Below are positions 1-8,780 of a DNA stretch of 21,008 bases, piece by piece. The notes under the pieces were generated by a model. It did no database searches. It saw only the letters and a program-made list of their open reading frames with translations, and was not told the origin of the DNA. Every line of letters begins with the position of its first letter. The first letter of the stretch is position 1. Where the stretch lies: the NCBI GenBank assembly GCA_003427395.1, contig BFEA01000005.1:5906029-5927036 (forward strand). The letters run 5' to 3'. The position numbers and the translations under genes are program-made. This DNA comes from Chara braunii (Eukaryota > Streptophyta > Charophyceae > Charales > Characeae).

Positions 1-255
1 GCAAGTCTTATGAAATACATTGAGGACACACTCACGCTCCTCCCCATTATGGCTGGGAGGCCCGAGCGGGCGGCATTGATTACTTCCATACGGAATGATG
101 TACCTCCCCTCACCCCTGCTTTGAAATAGTCTGGCCGAATTCAGTCCAGCTACTCTCAGCTCGACGGCTGTCAGATCAGTGTGCTTTGCTAGAGTGGACT
201 GGGGCGAACTTCACTACATCCACAATACTTATCTTTCCATTTCTCTCCTGCCCCT
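1..255. other. Probable 3' flank/UTR of the LINE remnant
   Basis: No gene is supported here. The stretch follows directly, on the minus strand, the last recognisable codons of the LINE ORF2 remnant, so it is either that element's 3' untranslated region or flanking DNA. I see no poly-A tail (poly-T on the plus strand) that would mark the end of the element, so its 3' end is probably outside the window or lost. Confidence 0.4.
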
Positions 256-1428
256 CTACATACCGGACCACTGCATCCCTACCAGGCAGTTGGATGGGGG
301 GGGGAAGGGGTCAAGAAATGCTTCGGGGGGTCTGAGGGGGATCTCTGCATCTAACATGGCCCAGTCGTTGAAGATTAGGTGGTAGTCTCTCTCTATGACT
401 GCTCCCTGTGGACCCTCATCTATCCCCTTTCGCTCCCCTTTCCATTCCACCGTTCCGATTCTTCCTCCTTCGGGTCCTCCCAGCCAGCTTTTGCAGAATT
501 CCTGTATTTTGTGTTTAATGTCTTTTGGTGTTTGCAGATTCTGAATATTTGCTTTAACCATGTCCCATTTGGCTGATATTTCAGTTTGGATCTGCTGTAT
601 AACACTTTCTATGAATTTTGGGCCCTCTAGTCTCACCCCTTCCATTTCATAGGTGCAGCGTCGTCTCCACAGTGCCCAGAGGACCGCTCTTCGACCTGTT
701 GCGAACATGTTAGTGGTGTATTCGTCCGGGAGTTCCGATAGCCTCCTGGGCCAGGTCTCGCAGAGCACCGCCTTCCAATCCCAGGGTCAGGGCGAGATTG
801 TACCTAATTGGCTCCAAATTTTGTCCCACCATCGCCACATCCACAGTGCCCCCGGGCACTGTAGGTGTTTTATTGTTTCTAGGCGTTTGCGAGCCGGAAA
901 GGCATTTGTACCTAGTTTGCACCAGGGAAGAGTCAGGCCTCTTTGCTCCAGCGTTGTTCTGTCTATTAACCAGTTATTGGTTGGCCGGCAACGATGCTCT
1001 ATCTGCCATTGAAGTGACGCAATCTTCGCGGGTTTCGCCTTAGCTAATCGAAACCATTTCACCGGCCATACTTCCGCCTGACTGATGTTCAGGTGGGCTC
1101 TCCAACGGTCACTGACTTGGTCGGCAAGGTTGGTTCTTGGACGAAGGAGTCTGTATGTTGATTTCACCGTTAACCCAAAAAGTGTTTTGGTGCAGTTCCT
1201 TCCTCTCCTTCGTGGAGGTGTCCATGACCACTCGAATGGATCGAGGGGGAGTTGCTGAATCGGGGTGGCCGGTTTAAAGGCTATCCATTGCCGGACGTTT
1301 CTACGTCGGTGTTCCTGTGAAGGATGTTTCCCTTCCGAACACAGAAACGGTTCACCGTAACAGATCCATTCGGGTGCAAGGCAACGACCCTGCCCACACC
1401 CCCCATGCTTTCCAGGTCTGCAACCCAA
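256..1428 (-). pseudogene. LINE ORF2 remnant: zinc-binding RT C-terminal domain and tail
   Basis: This is the third frame of the same LINE ORF2. Residues read from about 1325 down include KSTYRLLRP, then WFRLAKAKPAKIASLQWQ and ETIKHLQCPGALWMW, the pattern of the zinc-binding reverse-transcriptase C-terminal domain (zf-RVT: Cys residues, E-T-x-x-H-L, then C-P). An in-frame TGA at 787-789 interrupts it and the same frame continues to 256 with CETWPRRLSELP and RRAVLWALWRRR. The overlap with the preceding frame (1281-1428) places the frameshift between those points, most likely near 1320. Non-functional. Confidence 0.75.
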
Positions 1429-1886
1429 TCGTCCTTCTGCAAGGTAGGACCCCTGCGAAGGATTCTTAACCAGTCAATAGGGATCATTTCCGTCAGCCGT
1501 TCCAGGGCTTCTTGGGGGTGGTGACAGTATCGCAGCTTCTCCCGCAACAGGTCGGGGTCTAACCATTCCTTCTGTTCCGGGTCCCATATGTCATGTATCT
1601 GTGTGACTCCCCTCTTCACCCATCCATGTCACGGTGAGTCCATACAATGGAGGGATTGGCCTTTCGTGTCTACTATCCACTTGTTGCCGAAGAGGGGTTG
1701 TCGAGCCACTTCCTCCCATCTTACTGGTGATGTTTTGTCCGGGAGGGGGAGGCTTCTCCAGGTTACAAGGAGGTTGGCCCAGAAGGGGTTTTTGGCCAGG
1801 TCATCCTTAAAGTGATTGTCTGGGTGTGATGGGACGGGGGTCCCGCTGCTGTGACGCTCTGGGAATGGGTCAGCTTCTATTTTCAA
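1281..1886 (-). pseudogene. LINE ORF2 remnant: connector region
   Basis: This is the continuation of the LINE ORF2 in another frame (frameshift near 1880). It reads PFWANLLVTWRSL and FGNKWIVDTKG, then an in-frame TGA at 1629-1631, then in the same frame VKRGVTQIHDIWD and a stretch rich in Trp and Leu ending near 1281. The phrase G-V/I-T-x-I-x-D-I-W is typical of the connector between thumb and zinc-binding region in plant LINEs. The apparent second start at 1619 is only a GTG codon in the middle of this frame, so it is not a separate gene. Confidence 0.7.
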
Positions 1887-2790
1887 GCCACATTAGCGGG
1901 TCCGTGCCTTTTTTTGTTTGAGGGGCCATTCTGGAAATTTGTTCCAGGGTCAGCCCCTGCCATGGGGAATCGTTGTTGAAAATGAGTCGTTTAATCCATT
2001 GTAACGCCAGTGCCTTGGTCTGTGTGAGCGGGTCTAAAATCCCCAGGCCTCCCTTTTCTTTGGGGAGGGTTATGGAGAGCCATGCTACCCGGTTGATAAC
2101 GTTTTGTCTATCGTGATCCCCTTTCCACAAAAAGGCAGCTATTTGGCGTTGCAGGGGACGAAGATCTTTTTTGTCTAACGCCCAAGTCGCTGATTTGTAC
2201 CACATTGAAGCCAGAAACACGTTGTTGATTATGAGTGCTCGGCCCCATAGGGAGGTGTGCTTGTCTTTCCAGGCTGTCATTTTTGCTAGAGGGGGAGCCG
2301 TGATCCATTCCTGATTGGTGGATGGTCTGCCTTCAGCTGTCATGGAGATGCCGAGCACCCTGATGGGGGCCTCTTCAGGAAGCCATCTAAGCCTCGGTTG
2401 TTCTGGGGGTCTCACGCCTTGATGGTGAATCCACCAGCCTTGGGTTTTGTTTCCCCAATTCACTTTCATATCTGACAGTAGGCAGAAACGGTCCATCATC
2501 CGTTACACTCCTTCCCTTGATTTCTTAGTTGCGTCTACCATCAGGGTCATGGATGCCATTGTAAAAAGGAAGAGTCCAATATTCTGATACAGCAAGGAAG
2601 GATGACAACTGGTTACATCCGGCAGAGGGCTGCATGGCTGCATGTCTGCAAGGAGAACGTTCAAGGAAGGGCAGGGTGATGGGAGGACCCACTGGTGCCC
2701 CCCAGTGGCTCCCCCCGGCCCCTGACCTGACGAACAGATACAGAAAAGGATGGGGATCAGCGGGATGGCCACGGCGTCTTCAGATTAGGG
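1870..2790 (-). pseudogene. LINE ORF2 remnant: RT palm end and thumb
   Basis: The segment 2503-2772 ends in MTLMVDATKKSREGV, which looks like the stretch after the catalytic F/Y-A-D-D box of LINE RTs, but the box itself is degraded. Upstream, IPLIPILFCI resembles the G-x-P-L-S-P-x-L-F motif of RT palm B. After a TAA stop the same frame continues at 2499 with RMMDRFCLLSDMKVNW, then VLGISM (the usual YLG position), GRALIINNVFLASMWY and AWLSITLPKEKGGLGILDP, all characteristic of the post-RT part of plant and algal LINEs. The frame ends at 1870; the reading shifts close to 1880. A degraded catalytic box plus a stop means no activity. Confidence 0.8.
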
Positions 2791-3102
2791 ACGCCGGTTT
2801 TGGTTCTGGAACCCAGAGCAGTCATGACTGGCAGATGTTCTCTGGTTGTTATTCTAAAAAATCACTCTCTCAAGTCTTCCCAAATGTCCTTCTCAGTCAA
2901 TCCCCTGTATTCCAGGGTAATCAATGCTGGCAGGAGTGCTTCTCTTAGGTTCTCTGATGTTCTTTGACGTTCCCCGACTACATTCTCTACATGGGACGTT
3001 GGACCCGTTTTCCAGCAGGTGATGCTCCCCACCAATAGATGGAGTCTCTCCTAGGGTGGTAGTGGTGTCTGCTCTTATCAGCACCACTAGCACCCGGAGG
3101 GG

Positions 3103-3106
<4 letters not shown>
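2791..3106 (+). mobile_element. 3' end of a poly-A retroposon with terminal hairpin (extent uncertain)
   Basis: The A29 tract at 3107-3135 and its orientation indicate the 3' end of a retroposon on the plus strand. Just before the tail lie two potential stem-loops: 13-nt arms at 3055-3067 and 3082-3094 (GGTGGTAGTGGTG against CACCACTAGCACC, one mismatch, loop 14 nt) and a 5-bp stem CACCC/GGGTG at 3091-3104. Conserved 3' stem-loops are recognised by the reverse transcriptase in some LINE lineages. I see no coding sequence and no convincing target-site duplication, so the 5' boundary is a guess set by the end of the LINE remnant. Confidence 0.45.

Positions 3107-3135
<29 letters not shown>
3107..3135 (+). 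repeat. Poly-A tract (A29), retroposon tail
   Basis: Twenty-nine consecutive A residues, directly after a potential 3' hairpin. The length and position fit a retroposon poly-A tail rather than a chance run. Confidence 0.8.
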
Positions 3136-3136
<1 letters not shown>

Positions 3137-3540
3137 CACGGTCTGTGTGATTTTCTGAACCACGGGTTCGGGAAATCAGAGTCGAAAGTCCGAATGAACA
3201 TCAGAATTGGTTTTTCTATTGTGCTTATCTACTTGGATTTTCAAAGACTTCAAATCGTATATTCGGCCTAACTATGGATTTTCAAAGCCAATTGATTGTA
3301 TTTTCGGTCTGAGTGATTTTCTGCTTTGTATCTTGATGGGCTTCTGGAGTTTGATGCTCATTGTTTTTACCGGTACTAAGTCTTAGTGATCTCTCGATTT
3401 CCATTTTCTTTGTATTGATGGATTTTCTGATCGCGCTGCTATTCAGTTTTGAGTCGATTTTTTCAGAAGGCTTAGGGTGGACTGGATCTGCTATGTAGTT
3501 GGATGGTTGGTTTTGGCTGGTAAGTCAGGAGGATTTTGTT

Positions 3541-3606
3541 GGGACGACGCAGGCCGGTGCTGGAGTTGAGGCTCTGTAACCTGGGTAGGAGCTTGAGGCC
3601 TGGGGA
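3541..3606 (+). repeat. Dispersed GC-rich repeat, copy 1
   Basis: The core order is GGACGACGC, GGCCGGTGCTGG, then CTGTAACC, AGGAG and TGAGGCCTGG. The same ordered blocks recur at 4142-4206 and 4266-4340. Function unknown; it may be part of an older repeat element. Confidence 0.65.
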
Positions 3607-4141
3607 GTTATGCCTGTTTGTGTGTCATATCCAATGGGTTCGACGAAGTCATTGTCGGGGGTGTTCCCCTGTAACTGTGGGGCTTTATAACTTTTGAGGA
3701 GTAGTCGAGGGTGGAAGACACTCCTTTCCGTTAGAACAAGGTGGATCGATTCTGGGGCAGCGGTGGCGCCCTGTCACCCTAGTACGAGGGGGGTTGAGAT
3801 CCGCCGCGTTTTTGTACGAGGACTGACGGCCTCCACCTTCCCTTCTTTTGCTTAGCAAGTCCTATTCTATCCTGATCGTTTGCCCTCGTATCTCGTTTCT
3901 TTTGCTTCTGAATATTTTCTGAATATGGTCATAGGGAGTTACTAAAATTCTTAGATTTCTCTGAACTTTCAGAAGAAAAAAAAAAACGTTGCAATCTGTT
4001 CTTAAAAAAGGGGGGTGGGCCATACGCGGATGGCTGTTTTGTCCTAAAAATGTCTTTTGGATTCTGGGGATTCCTGATAAACTCTTTTTTATGTAGTTTC
4101 GAGGCTGTTATACTCGGTGACCTGCGGCTGTTCGATGACAG

Positions 4142-4206
4142 AAGGACGTTGGCCGGTGCTGGGGTGTTGCCCTGTAACCTGCTGATGCAGGAGCATGAGG
4201 CCTGGT
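4142..4206 (+). repeat. Dispersed GC-rich repeat, copy 2
   Basis: Same ordered blocks as copies 1 and 3: GGACGTTGGCCGGTGCTGG, CCCTGTAACC, GCAGGAG, TGAGGCCTGG. Confidence 0.65.
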
Positions 4207-4265
4207 AGAGAGATCAGGGGGTGCTTTGGGGTGGGCACTCCACGGGACACCCAAGGGTTGCTGCT

Positions 4266-4340
4266 GGGACGACGCTGGCCGGAGCTGGGGTGAGTTGTGT
4301 TACCCTGTGACCCAGCAGGATGAGGGGGTGTGAGGCCTGG
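4266..4340 (+). repeat. Dispersed GC-rich repeat, copy 3
   Basis: Contains GGGACGACGCTGGCCGG as in copy 1, then CCCTGTGACC, GCAGGATG and TGAGGCCTGG. It is about 10 bp longer than the other copies. Confidence 0.65.
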
Positions 4341-4466
4341 AAGAGTTCGGCAGGGAGTAAGACAACGCTGGAGAACTAGGGAAGGTTTAGTCAGGGATTT
4401 CTCGGGTCTTGGGGCATTAGTAGGACCTCTGCAGTCTGTTACCATACCTTCCCAGAGGGTTTTCAG

Positions 4467-5190
4467 CCAAAGCCGGGTGATGGCCCCGGTACTGCAAAAA
4501 AGAGATTGAGGTGAGTGAGGAAAGATACCACGCGTCCTACTAGTGAAGGGGCTAGCTGGTAGGACGGAAATAGGGCATAGCAGTAGTGGAGATGGTGGCT
4601 CTGCTGCAGTAAGTCGTGTCGGAGTGAGGTGAAAGAGGATTGATGGTGGGTCCCAAAAAACGGTGGAGGTTTCAGCTCTGATTTTCGTTTCCCTAATTTT
4701 CTTTTTCTTAATTTCTTGAAATCTTCTTGAATTTTCTCAGAAAAGGGATGAGTGGGATAAGTAGATGGTTGGATATCAAGCGTCCTATTAGTGAGGGGGT
4801 TAGCTTGTAGGATGGAAATAGGGTCAGCAGCAGTGGAGATGGTCGCTCCGCTGTAGTAAGTCTTGCCGGAGGGAGGTAAAGAGGATTGAAGGGGGGTTTC
4901 TGAGTTGTCTTCTGAAGTTTGCCTATTTCTGTACAAAAATGGTAATGACACAAGAAGAGAATAAGGAGAATGGGAGAAGATGGTGGGTTACCACGCGTCC
5001 TTACCAGTGAGCGGGCTAGCTGGTAGGATGGGAGTATGGTATAGCAGCAGCAGAGATGGTGGCTCCGCTGCAGTCAGTCTTGCCGGAGGGAGGTAAAGTG
5101 GATGGATGGGGGTTCTTCTGAGTCGTTTTTGAATCATGAAGTTGTCATAGACATTCTCTGATCCAAAGTCGGGTAATGGCCCTGGTATCT
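4467..5190 (+). repeat. Tandem-type array, three ~120-bp copies
   Basis: Three diverged copies lie at about 4528-4650, 4775-4896 and 4990-5112, 215-248 bp apart. Each runs from CGTCC through AGTGAGGGGGTTAGCT and GTAGGATGG to GCAGTGGAGATGGT, CTCCGCTG, CTTGCCGGAGGGAGGTAAA and GGATTG. A shorter motif, CCAAAG-C-GGGTGATGGCCC with two variable bases, brackets the array at 4467-4492 and 5163-5190. Proline/leucine-rich open frames on the minus strand here are a consequence of the repeat and lack coding evidence. The array abuts the left repeat of the Penelope-like element. Confidence 0.75.
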
Positions 5191-5238
5191 CAATTTTCAA
5201 AATTCTATTCTTAGGCCAATTGGATTTTTCAGTAGGGG

Positions 5239-5333
5239 GGAAAGGAAAGAGTGTAATAACGACAACCGCTGTCACCTCTCAGCAAACACGACAAGGTTGA
5301 AAACGACACAGGGCCGAACACAACCATGACGAA
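5239..5333 (-). repeat. Direct repeat (pseudo-LTR), left copy
   Basis: These 95 bases are identical by eye to 10126-10220, a spacing of 4887 bp, and bracket the Penelope-like coding region. To the left of 5239 and 10126 the sequences differ at once, so this is a true repeat edge (downstream end on the element's strand). The other edge is hidden because the second copy runs into the gap; the full repeat could reach up to about 640 bp if it includes 5334-5880. Confidence 0.9.
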
Positions 5334-5880
5334 AAAGACGCTGTTCATGCATTGGAAAAAATTTGTCAACTCCCAGGGAAACCCGGTGGTCAACACGTTA
5401 AGCCCAAGCATAGCGGAAGGTAGTCTATCCGCTCGGTCAGCATGTGCCTACGGAACGGCAACTACTCCAACCGCGTTATTGTCCTACAGACCGAAAAGGT
5501 CCTACTCATCCGTCTTTCTGATTATATCCGAAAGATCACTAATCCCAGACTCCCTCCTTCTCTCCCTACGGCCCCTCAAACGAGTCCCAGTCCCGGTTCC
5601 TCCCACGGCCCGGTAACTACGGAAGTGATGGAGAGAGGCTCCCTATAGCAAAAGAAATATATCCCCTACTACAAGCCCTAATGGAGTATTCTCTGGTCCC
5701 AACAAGCCTAAACATACACACCAAAACATACACACCAAAAAAACTAAGCTTCAAACAGTCTTAAAAGAGTATTCTCTGGTCCCAACAAGCCTAAGCATAC
5801 GCACAACAAAAAACTAAACTTCGAACAGTCCATAAAGAGTATTCTCTGGTCCAATTGAAACTGAGAATCGAATCATTCTC
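5334..5880 (-). other. 3' non-coding region / rest of pseudo-LTR of the Penelope-like element
   Basis: This lies between the RT end and the direct repeat. It contains the tandem repeats at 5684-5852 and otherwise no recognised gene. A plus-strand open frame at 5442-5648 (68 codons) has no recognised domain. I searched it by eye for a hammerhead core on both strands and found none. Confidence 0.5.
5684..5852 (-). repeat. Tandem repeats in the element's 3' region
   Basis: GAGTATTCTCTGGTCC starts units at 5684, 5767 and 5837. Unit 1 is 83 bp, unit 2 is 70 bp and unit 3 is partial. Units 1 and 2 also share CCAACAAGCCTAA, then ACTAA-CTTC-AACAGTC with single variable bases. Unit 1 is longer because CATACACACCAAAA is doubled. 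Repeats downstream of the RT are common in PLEs and may help explain why the second copy fell into an assembly gap. Confidence 0.8.
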
Positions 5881-7515
5881 CTAATCTAATATCCTACTGT
5901 CCGTCATCAGTACTGTGAACATTTTCCATATGTCATTCTTGTCTTTTGTAAAATTTCTCAGCGCCCGGCCAAACCAATCCTCCGGGTAATGATCACGCCG
6001 CAATTCCATTCTCACAAGTATCAATGTATCAAGAACTTCCATACTATTGACGGAATTCTGATAAATCTGGTGTAGTACACTGGTAATCACGGCCATCTTC
6101 GTCTGTTTACTCGTCTAGGAGTTTAAATCCTGAAACACCCGAAAAGGCAATTTCGCCCTCTGCCGCAATTCCACATCGTTCTTCATACTTTGCACAATGC
6201 CAATGAACGAAAAATCCTCCCGAATTGTCAGTTTACATCCCAGGAACATCCACTCATTCTCTCCTTCATCTGTGCGTTTCAATGCCAACGCCTCGTCATA
6301 GCATCCTTCAAATCTCCTGATTATCTCCTTTGCCTTATCTTTCGATCCGGCCTTTCGTGGATTGTATGCTACAAAAATGGACGCATCATCGACGAATCTC
6401 AGCCCTTCGACCAGCCTTCTCTGACTACCAAGCGTCAACAAGAAGTCCCATTCGGACTTTGCACACATTATACATGCCAATGGGGGGCTTGAGCTCTTTC
6501 CCATTGGGATCCCTACGGTCTGTCTCAACAACACACCGCATGCACGAGTAAAGCAAAACTCCAATTCAAAAGACACGAAATTGACTATGTAACGGAAAGA
6601 GATCTTCACATAACCCTCGACCACCTCAGTCCTACTCAATTTCACACCGCGCCCTGTTCTTTTCACAAAAATTTCATCAAATCCTTTCTGAGAGAAATAC
6701 CAAATACACCACTCGACAGCCCGTACAATTGTCTCGTGCGGGAGCTTATTGAACATATCTTTAATATCATACGAAACTCCCAGCACGCGTACATGAGTAC
6801 TCGATCTCACTAATCTATCATTCATTCCGTTCATCTTCTCTTTCATCAACGAGACTGCACGAAGGCTAAAATGGTCCGATTCTGGCAAGGCAAACAACAG
6901 TCCGTTGACAGCTTGCGAGACTTTCTTGCATGCTTTCGCAGACGGCTCGTCAAAGGTAGGGCAGATAGGGTAAAATCTATCCGTATCCTTATGCTTAGGT
7001 AATGCATACGCCTGCCCCACTTTTCCTCCCGCCTTCCACTTCCCGTGCTCCTCAAGCTGCCTCCGCTTATATTCCTCGCCTGCCGACCTCAGCACGACAC
7101 CCTCCTCCTCCTCGCACTCCAGATATCCGTCGTTCTCTAACAAGGTAGTTGTCATCCCTCTTGAATATATTGTCGGTCACATAACCAAAGTGTCACCCGG
7201 ATTCCTGTCCAAAGGGGATAACACCAACCCCTTGAGCCTCTCTTTCACCATCAACACCTCCTCGATGCTCCCACCGTTCCCTTCATTCATCTTTTTTCCA
7301 AAGCACTGTTCGATCTCCCCCCTGGTAACTTCCACCTTCCCTCCATTGATCCCAGACTTCTCCTCAAATACCCTGAACGCTTCTTCTATTTCTCCTTTTA
7401 GTGCTTCTCTCCTCGCCTGAGTCTCGTGCCTCGGAACGTTCTTGGCATTCTTCACGATTTCCGGGATGCCTTCAAGATCGCCTATACGGAAACTCACGTG
7501 CAGCTGGCCACACGC
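5881..7515 (-). pseudogene. Penelope-like reverse transcriptase domain (broken)
   Basis: The frame runs from about 7515 to the TAG at 5881-5883, with in-frame stops at 7177-7179 (TGA) and 6115-6117 (TAG). Sequence reads across both without a shift. RT motifs in order are LPKHKD, YDIKDMFNKLP (motif A, about 6768), GIPMGKSSSPPLA (motif B, about 6513), RFVDDASIF (motif C, catalytic F-V-D-D at 6385-6396) and WMFLGCKL. FQDLNS, the TAG, and a Leu/Arg-rich helical tail (RMELRRDHYPEDW) follow as the thumb; TGG fits the stop position, since Trp is common there. The catalytic aspartates are intact although the frame is not. The start is set by the frameshift near 7490-7515, since no ATG is expected in mid-protein. 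Confidence 0.85.
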
Positions 7516-8780
7516 AGCGACGCATAGCGCCGGTGGTTATGGATTAGCTCCCCCACATTAGGACACCTAGTCCATACCACACGTGTTCTTCGTTTTACCA
7601 TCTCCTTAAAGGTTCCTTTGATCTTGAATCCCCCTATCTTCCTTCTCGTAATCCTTGTTACCTCACTCTTCTTTATCCGATCGTCGAATTTCATTCTTAC
7701 AATTACCCTCTGTCTCACGCTCAAGCCGTGCTCATTCCTGATGGTCTGGGATATCATACATCGCGCCGTCGTCCTACTCCGCTTCGTTGTAAACGACTTA
7801 ATGGCACTGTAGTACTTCAATAATTCCGTGAGGGGCAGGGACTTCAAATTCTTCTTCCGTTTCGGATTCTTGAACATTTTCACCATTTGGTCTCGTCGAT
7901 GTAGAATAGTTGGAGAGGCTTCGTTAATCCGTCTAACAACGATCTTACCCCCGCCTTCCAGAAGCTTCTTACACTTCCTCAATGGCTGCGTCCGTTTCCC
8001 ACATCCAACCCTCGTTTCTCCGAACAATCTTCGCACTAGCCTCCATCCGTTTGCCCACACATTACCACCTCCAGATTCCAGGTGAGTGTCCCCTTTTACC
8101 CCTTCCTCCCTGAACTTCCTAAGAAAATTTACTACACCTACGGTGCCACTAGAATCGCCTTTCCTCTTCAATTCCACAATCTTCCTTGGTCTTTTCCTAT
8201 TCGTAGGCTCGCTTCTACTCCTACCGTTCCTCTTCTTCTCCCGTTCCTTCCTCCCTAATCTCCTCCTACCTCTCCCGCCGGTTCTCCTTCCCCGTGGACC
8301 CCGAGAATTCAAACTCGGCGACCAAATTCTGATTAAGGTCCGCTCCACCGCCTCCAGTTCCTTCCTCACTCCACTGAAGAAAACTGGTATCGCTACATAC
8401 TTATGAGTTCCCACTTTCCCGCGCCAGTTGTACAGTGTTCGCTTCCCCTTATCCCCCCGACCTCCCCCGAGACATGCATGCTCCCGCCATCTCGCCCACA
8501 GCTGCCTCTCGGTCATACCAATATAGACTGGTTTGTACCATGGCGAAATCAAAATATAAACGCACCCCCCCGGTCGACCTAGATCAAGACTCCCTTTCTT
8601 CAGTTCCTCTTCCAAGTATCCTACGAATTTTTCCCCCCACCTCACTTCCCCCTCCAAAATCAACTTGATTGTAACTAATCGGAAGAGCCTATCATCATCT
8701 TTATTCTTACCTCCATTCCCCCGTCTTCTTTCGCTGATATCCTTGGCTAGATCCCACAGCTTCTTACTTCTCCGACTTCT
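7490..8780 (-). pseudogene. GIY-YIG nuclease and basic linker of the Penelope-like polyprotein
   Basis: Open from the TGA at 8781-8783 to the TGA at 7494-7496. GIY-YIG motifs, with residues counted from the TTG codon at 8663, are CVYIL (34-38), PVYIGMT (45-51), RWREH (58-62) and VERTLIRIW with the presumed catalytic Glu 107, followed by PSLN. A Lys/Arg-rich linker and a stretch with CPNVGELIHNH follow. No in-frame ATG occurs between the TGA at 8781 and Met50, inside the YIG motif, so the domain must be translated from upstream. The same frame also encodes the zinc-knuckle/coiled-coil module. Family knowledge: such nucleases nick target DNA for priming. The frame breaks just before the RT segment. 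Confidence 0.85.

Larger units (their letters stand above)
256..2790 (-). mobile_element. Decayed non-LTR retrotransposon (LINE), ORF2 C-terminal two thirds
   Basis: On the minus strand the translations read, in order, as the second half of a LINE ORF2: a degraded RT palm, the post-palm thumb region, a long connector, a zinc-binding region and a C-terminal tail. The frame is broken by in-frame stops at 2503-2505 (TAA), 1629-1631 (TGA) and 787-789 (TGA) and by frameshifts near 1880 and between 1281 and 1428. The N-terminal endonuclease and RT fingers are missing, as expected for 5' truncation at insertion or for later loss. LINE ORF2 proteins copy their RNA at a nicked chromosomal target; this copy cannot encode a working protein. 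The 5' boundary is uncertain. Confidence 0.85.
3136..4466. other. Non-coding stretch with a degenerate GC-rich repeat
   Basis: No gene is supported. The left part (3136-3480) is T-rich, with GATTTTCTG recurring at about 3149, 3319 and 3421 and GGATTTTCAAAG twice (3235 and 3274). The right part holds three degenerate copies of a ~70-bp GC-rich repeat described separately. An A-run sits near 3974-3985. Confidence 0.5.

Noticed and set aside
3760-3830. Resemblance to the sarcin-ricin region of LSU rRNA (CCTAGTACGAGGGG)
   Set aside because: Only about 12 bases agree and the flanks do not match rRNA; no other rRNA blocks nearby.
5239-5880. Hammerhead ribozyme in the pseudo-LTR
   Set aside because: No CTGANGA core with a GAAA partner on either strand. 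CTGATGA near 5905-5911 is in RT coding sequence and lacks GAAA.
7177-7497. Separate 106-codon gene between nuclease and RT
   Set aside because: It begins with GTG, lies in the same frame as the RT and reads straight into it across a single stop, so it is part of the RT region.
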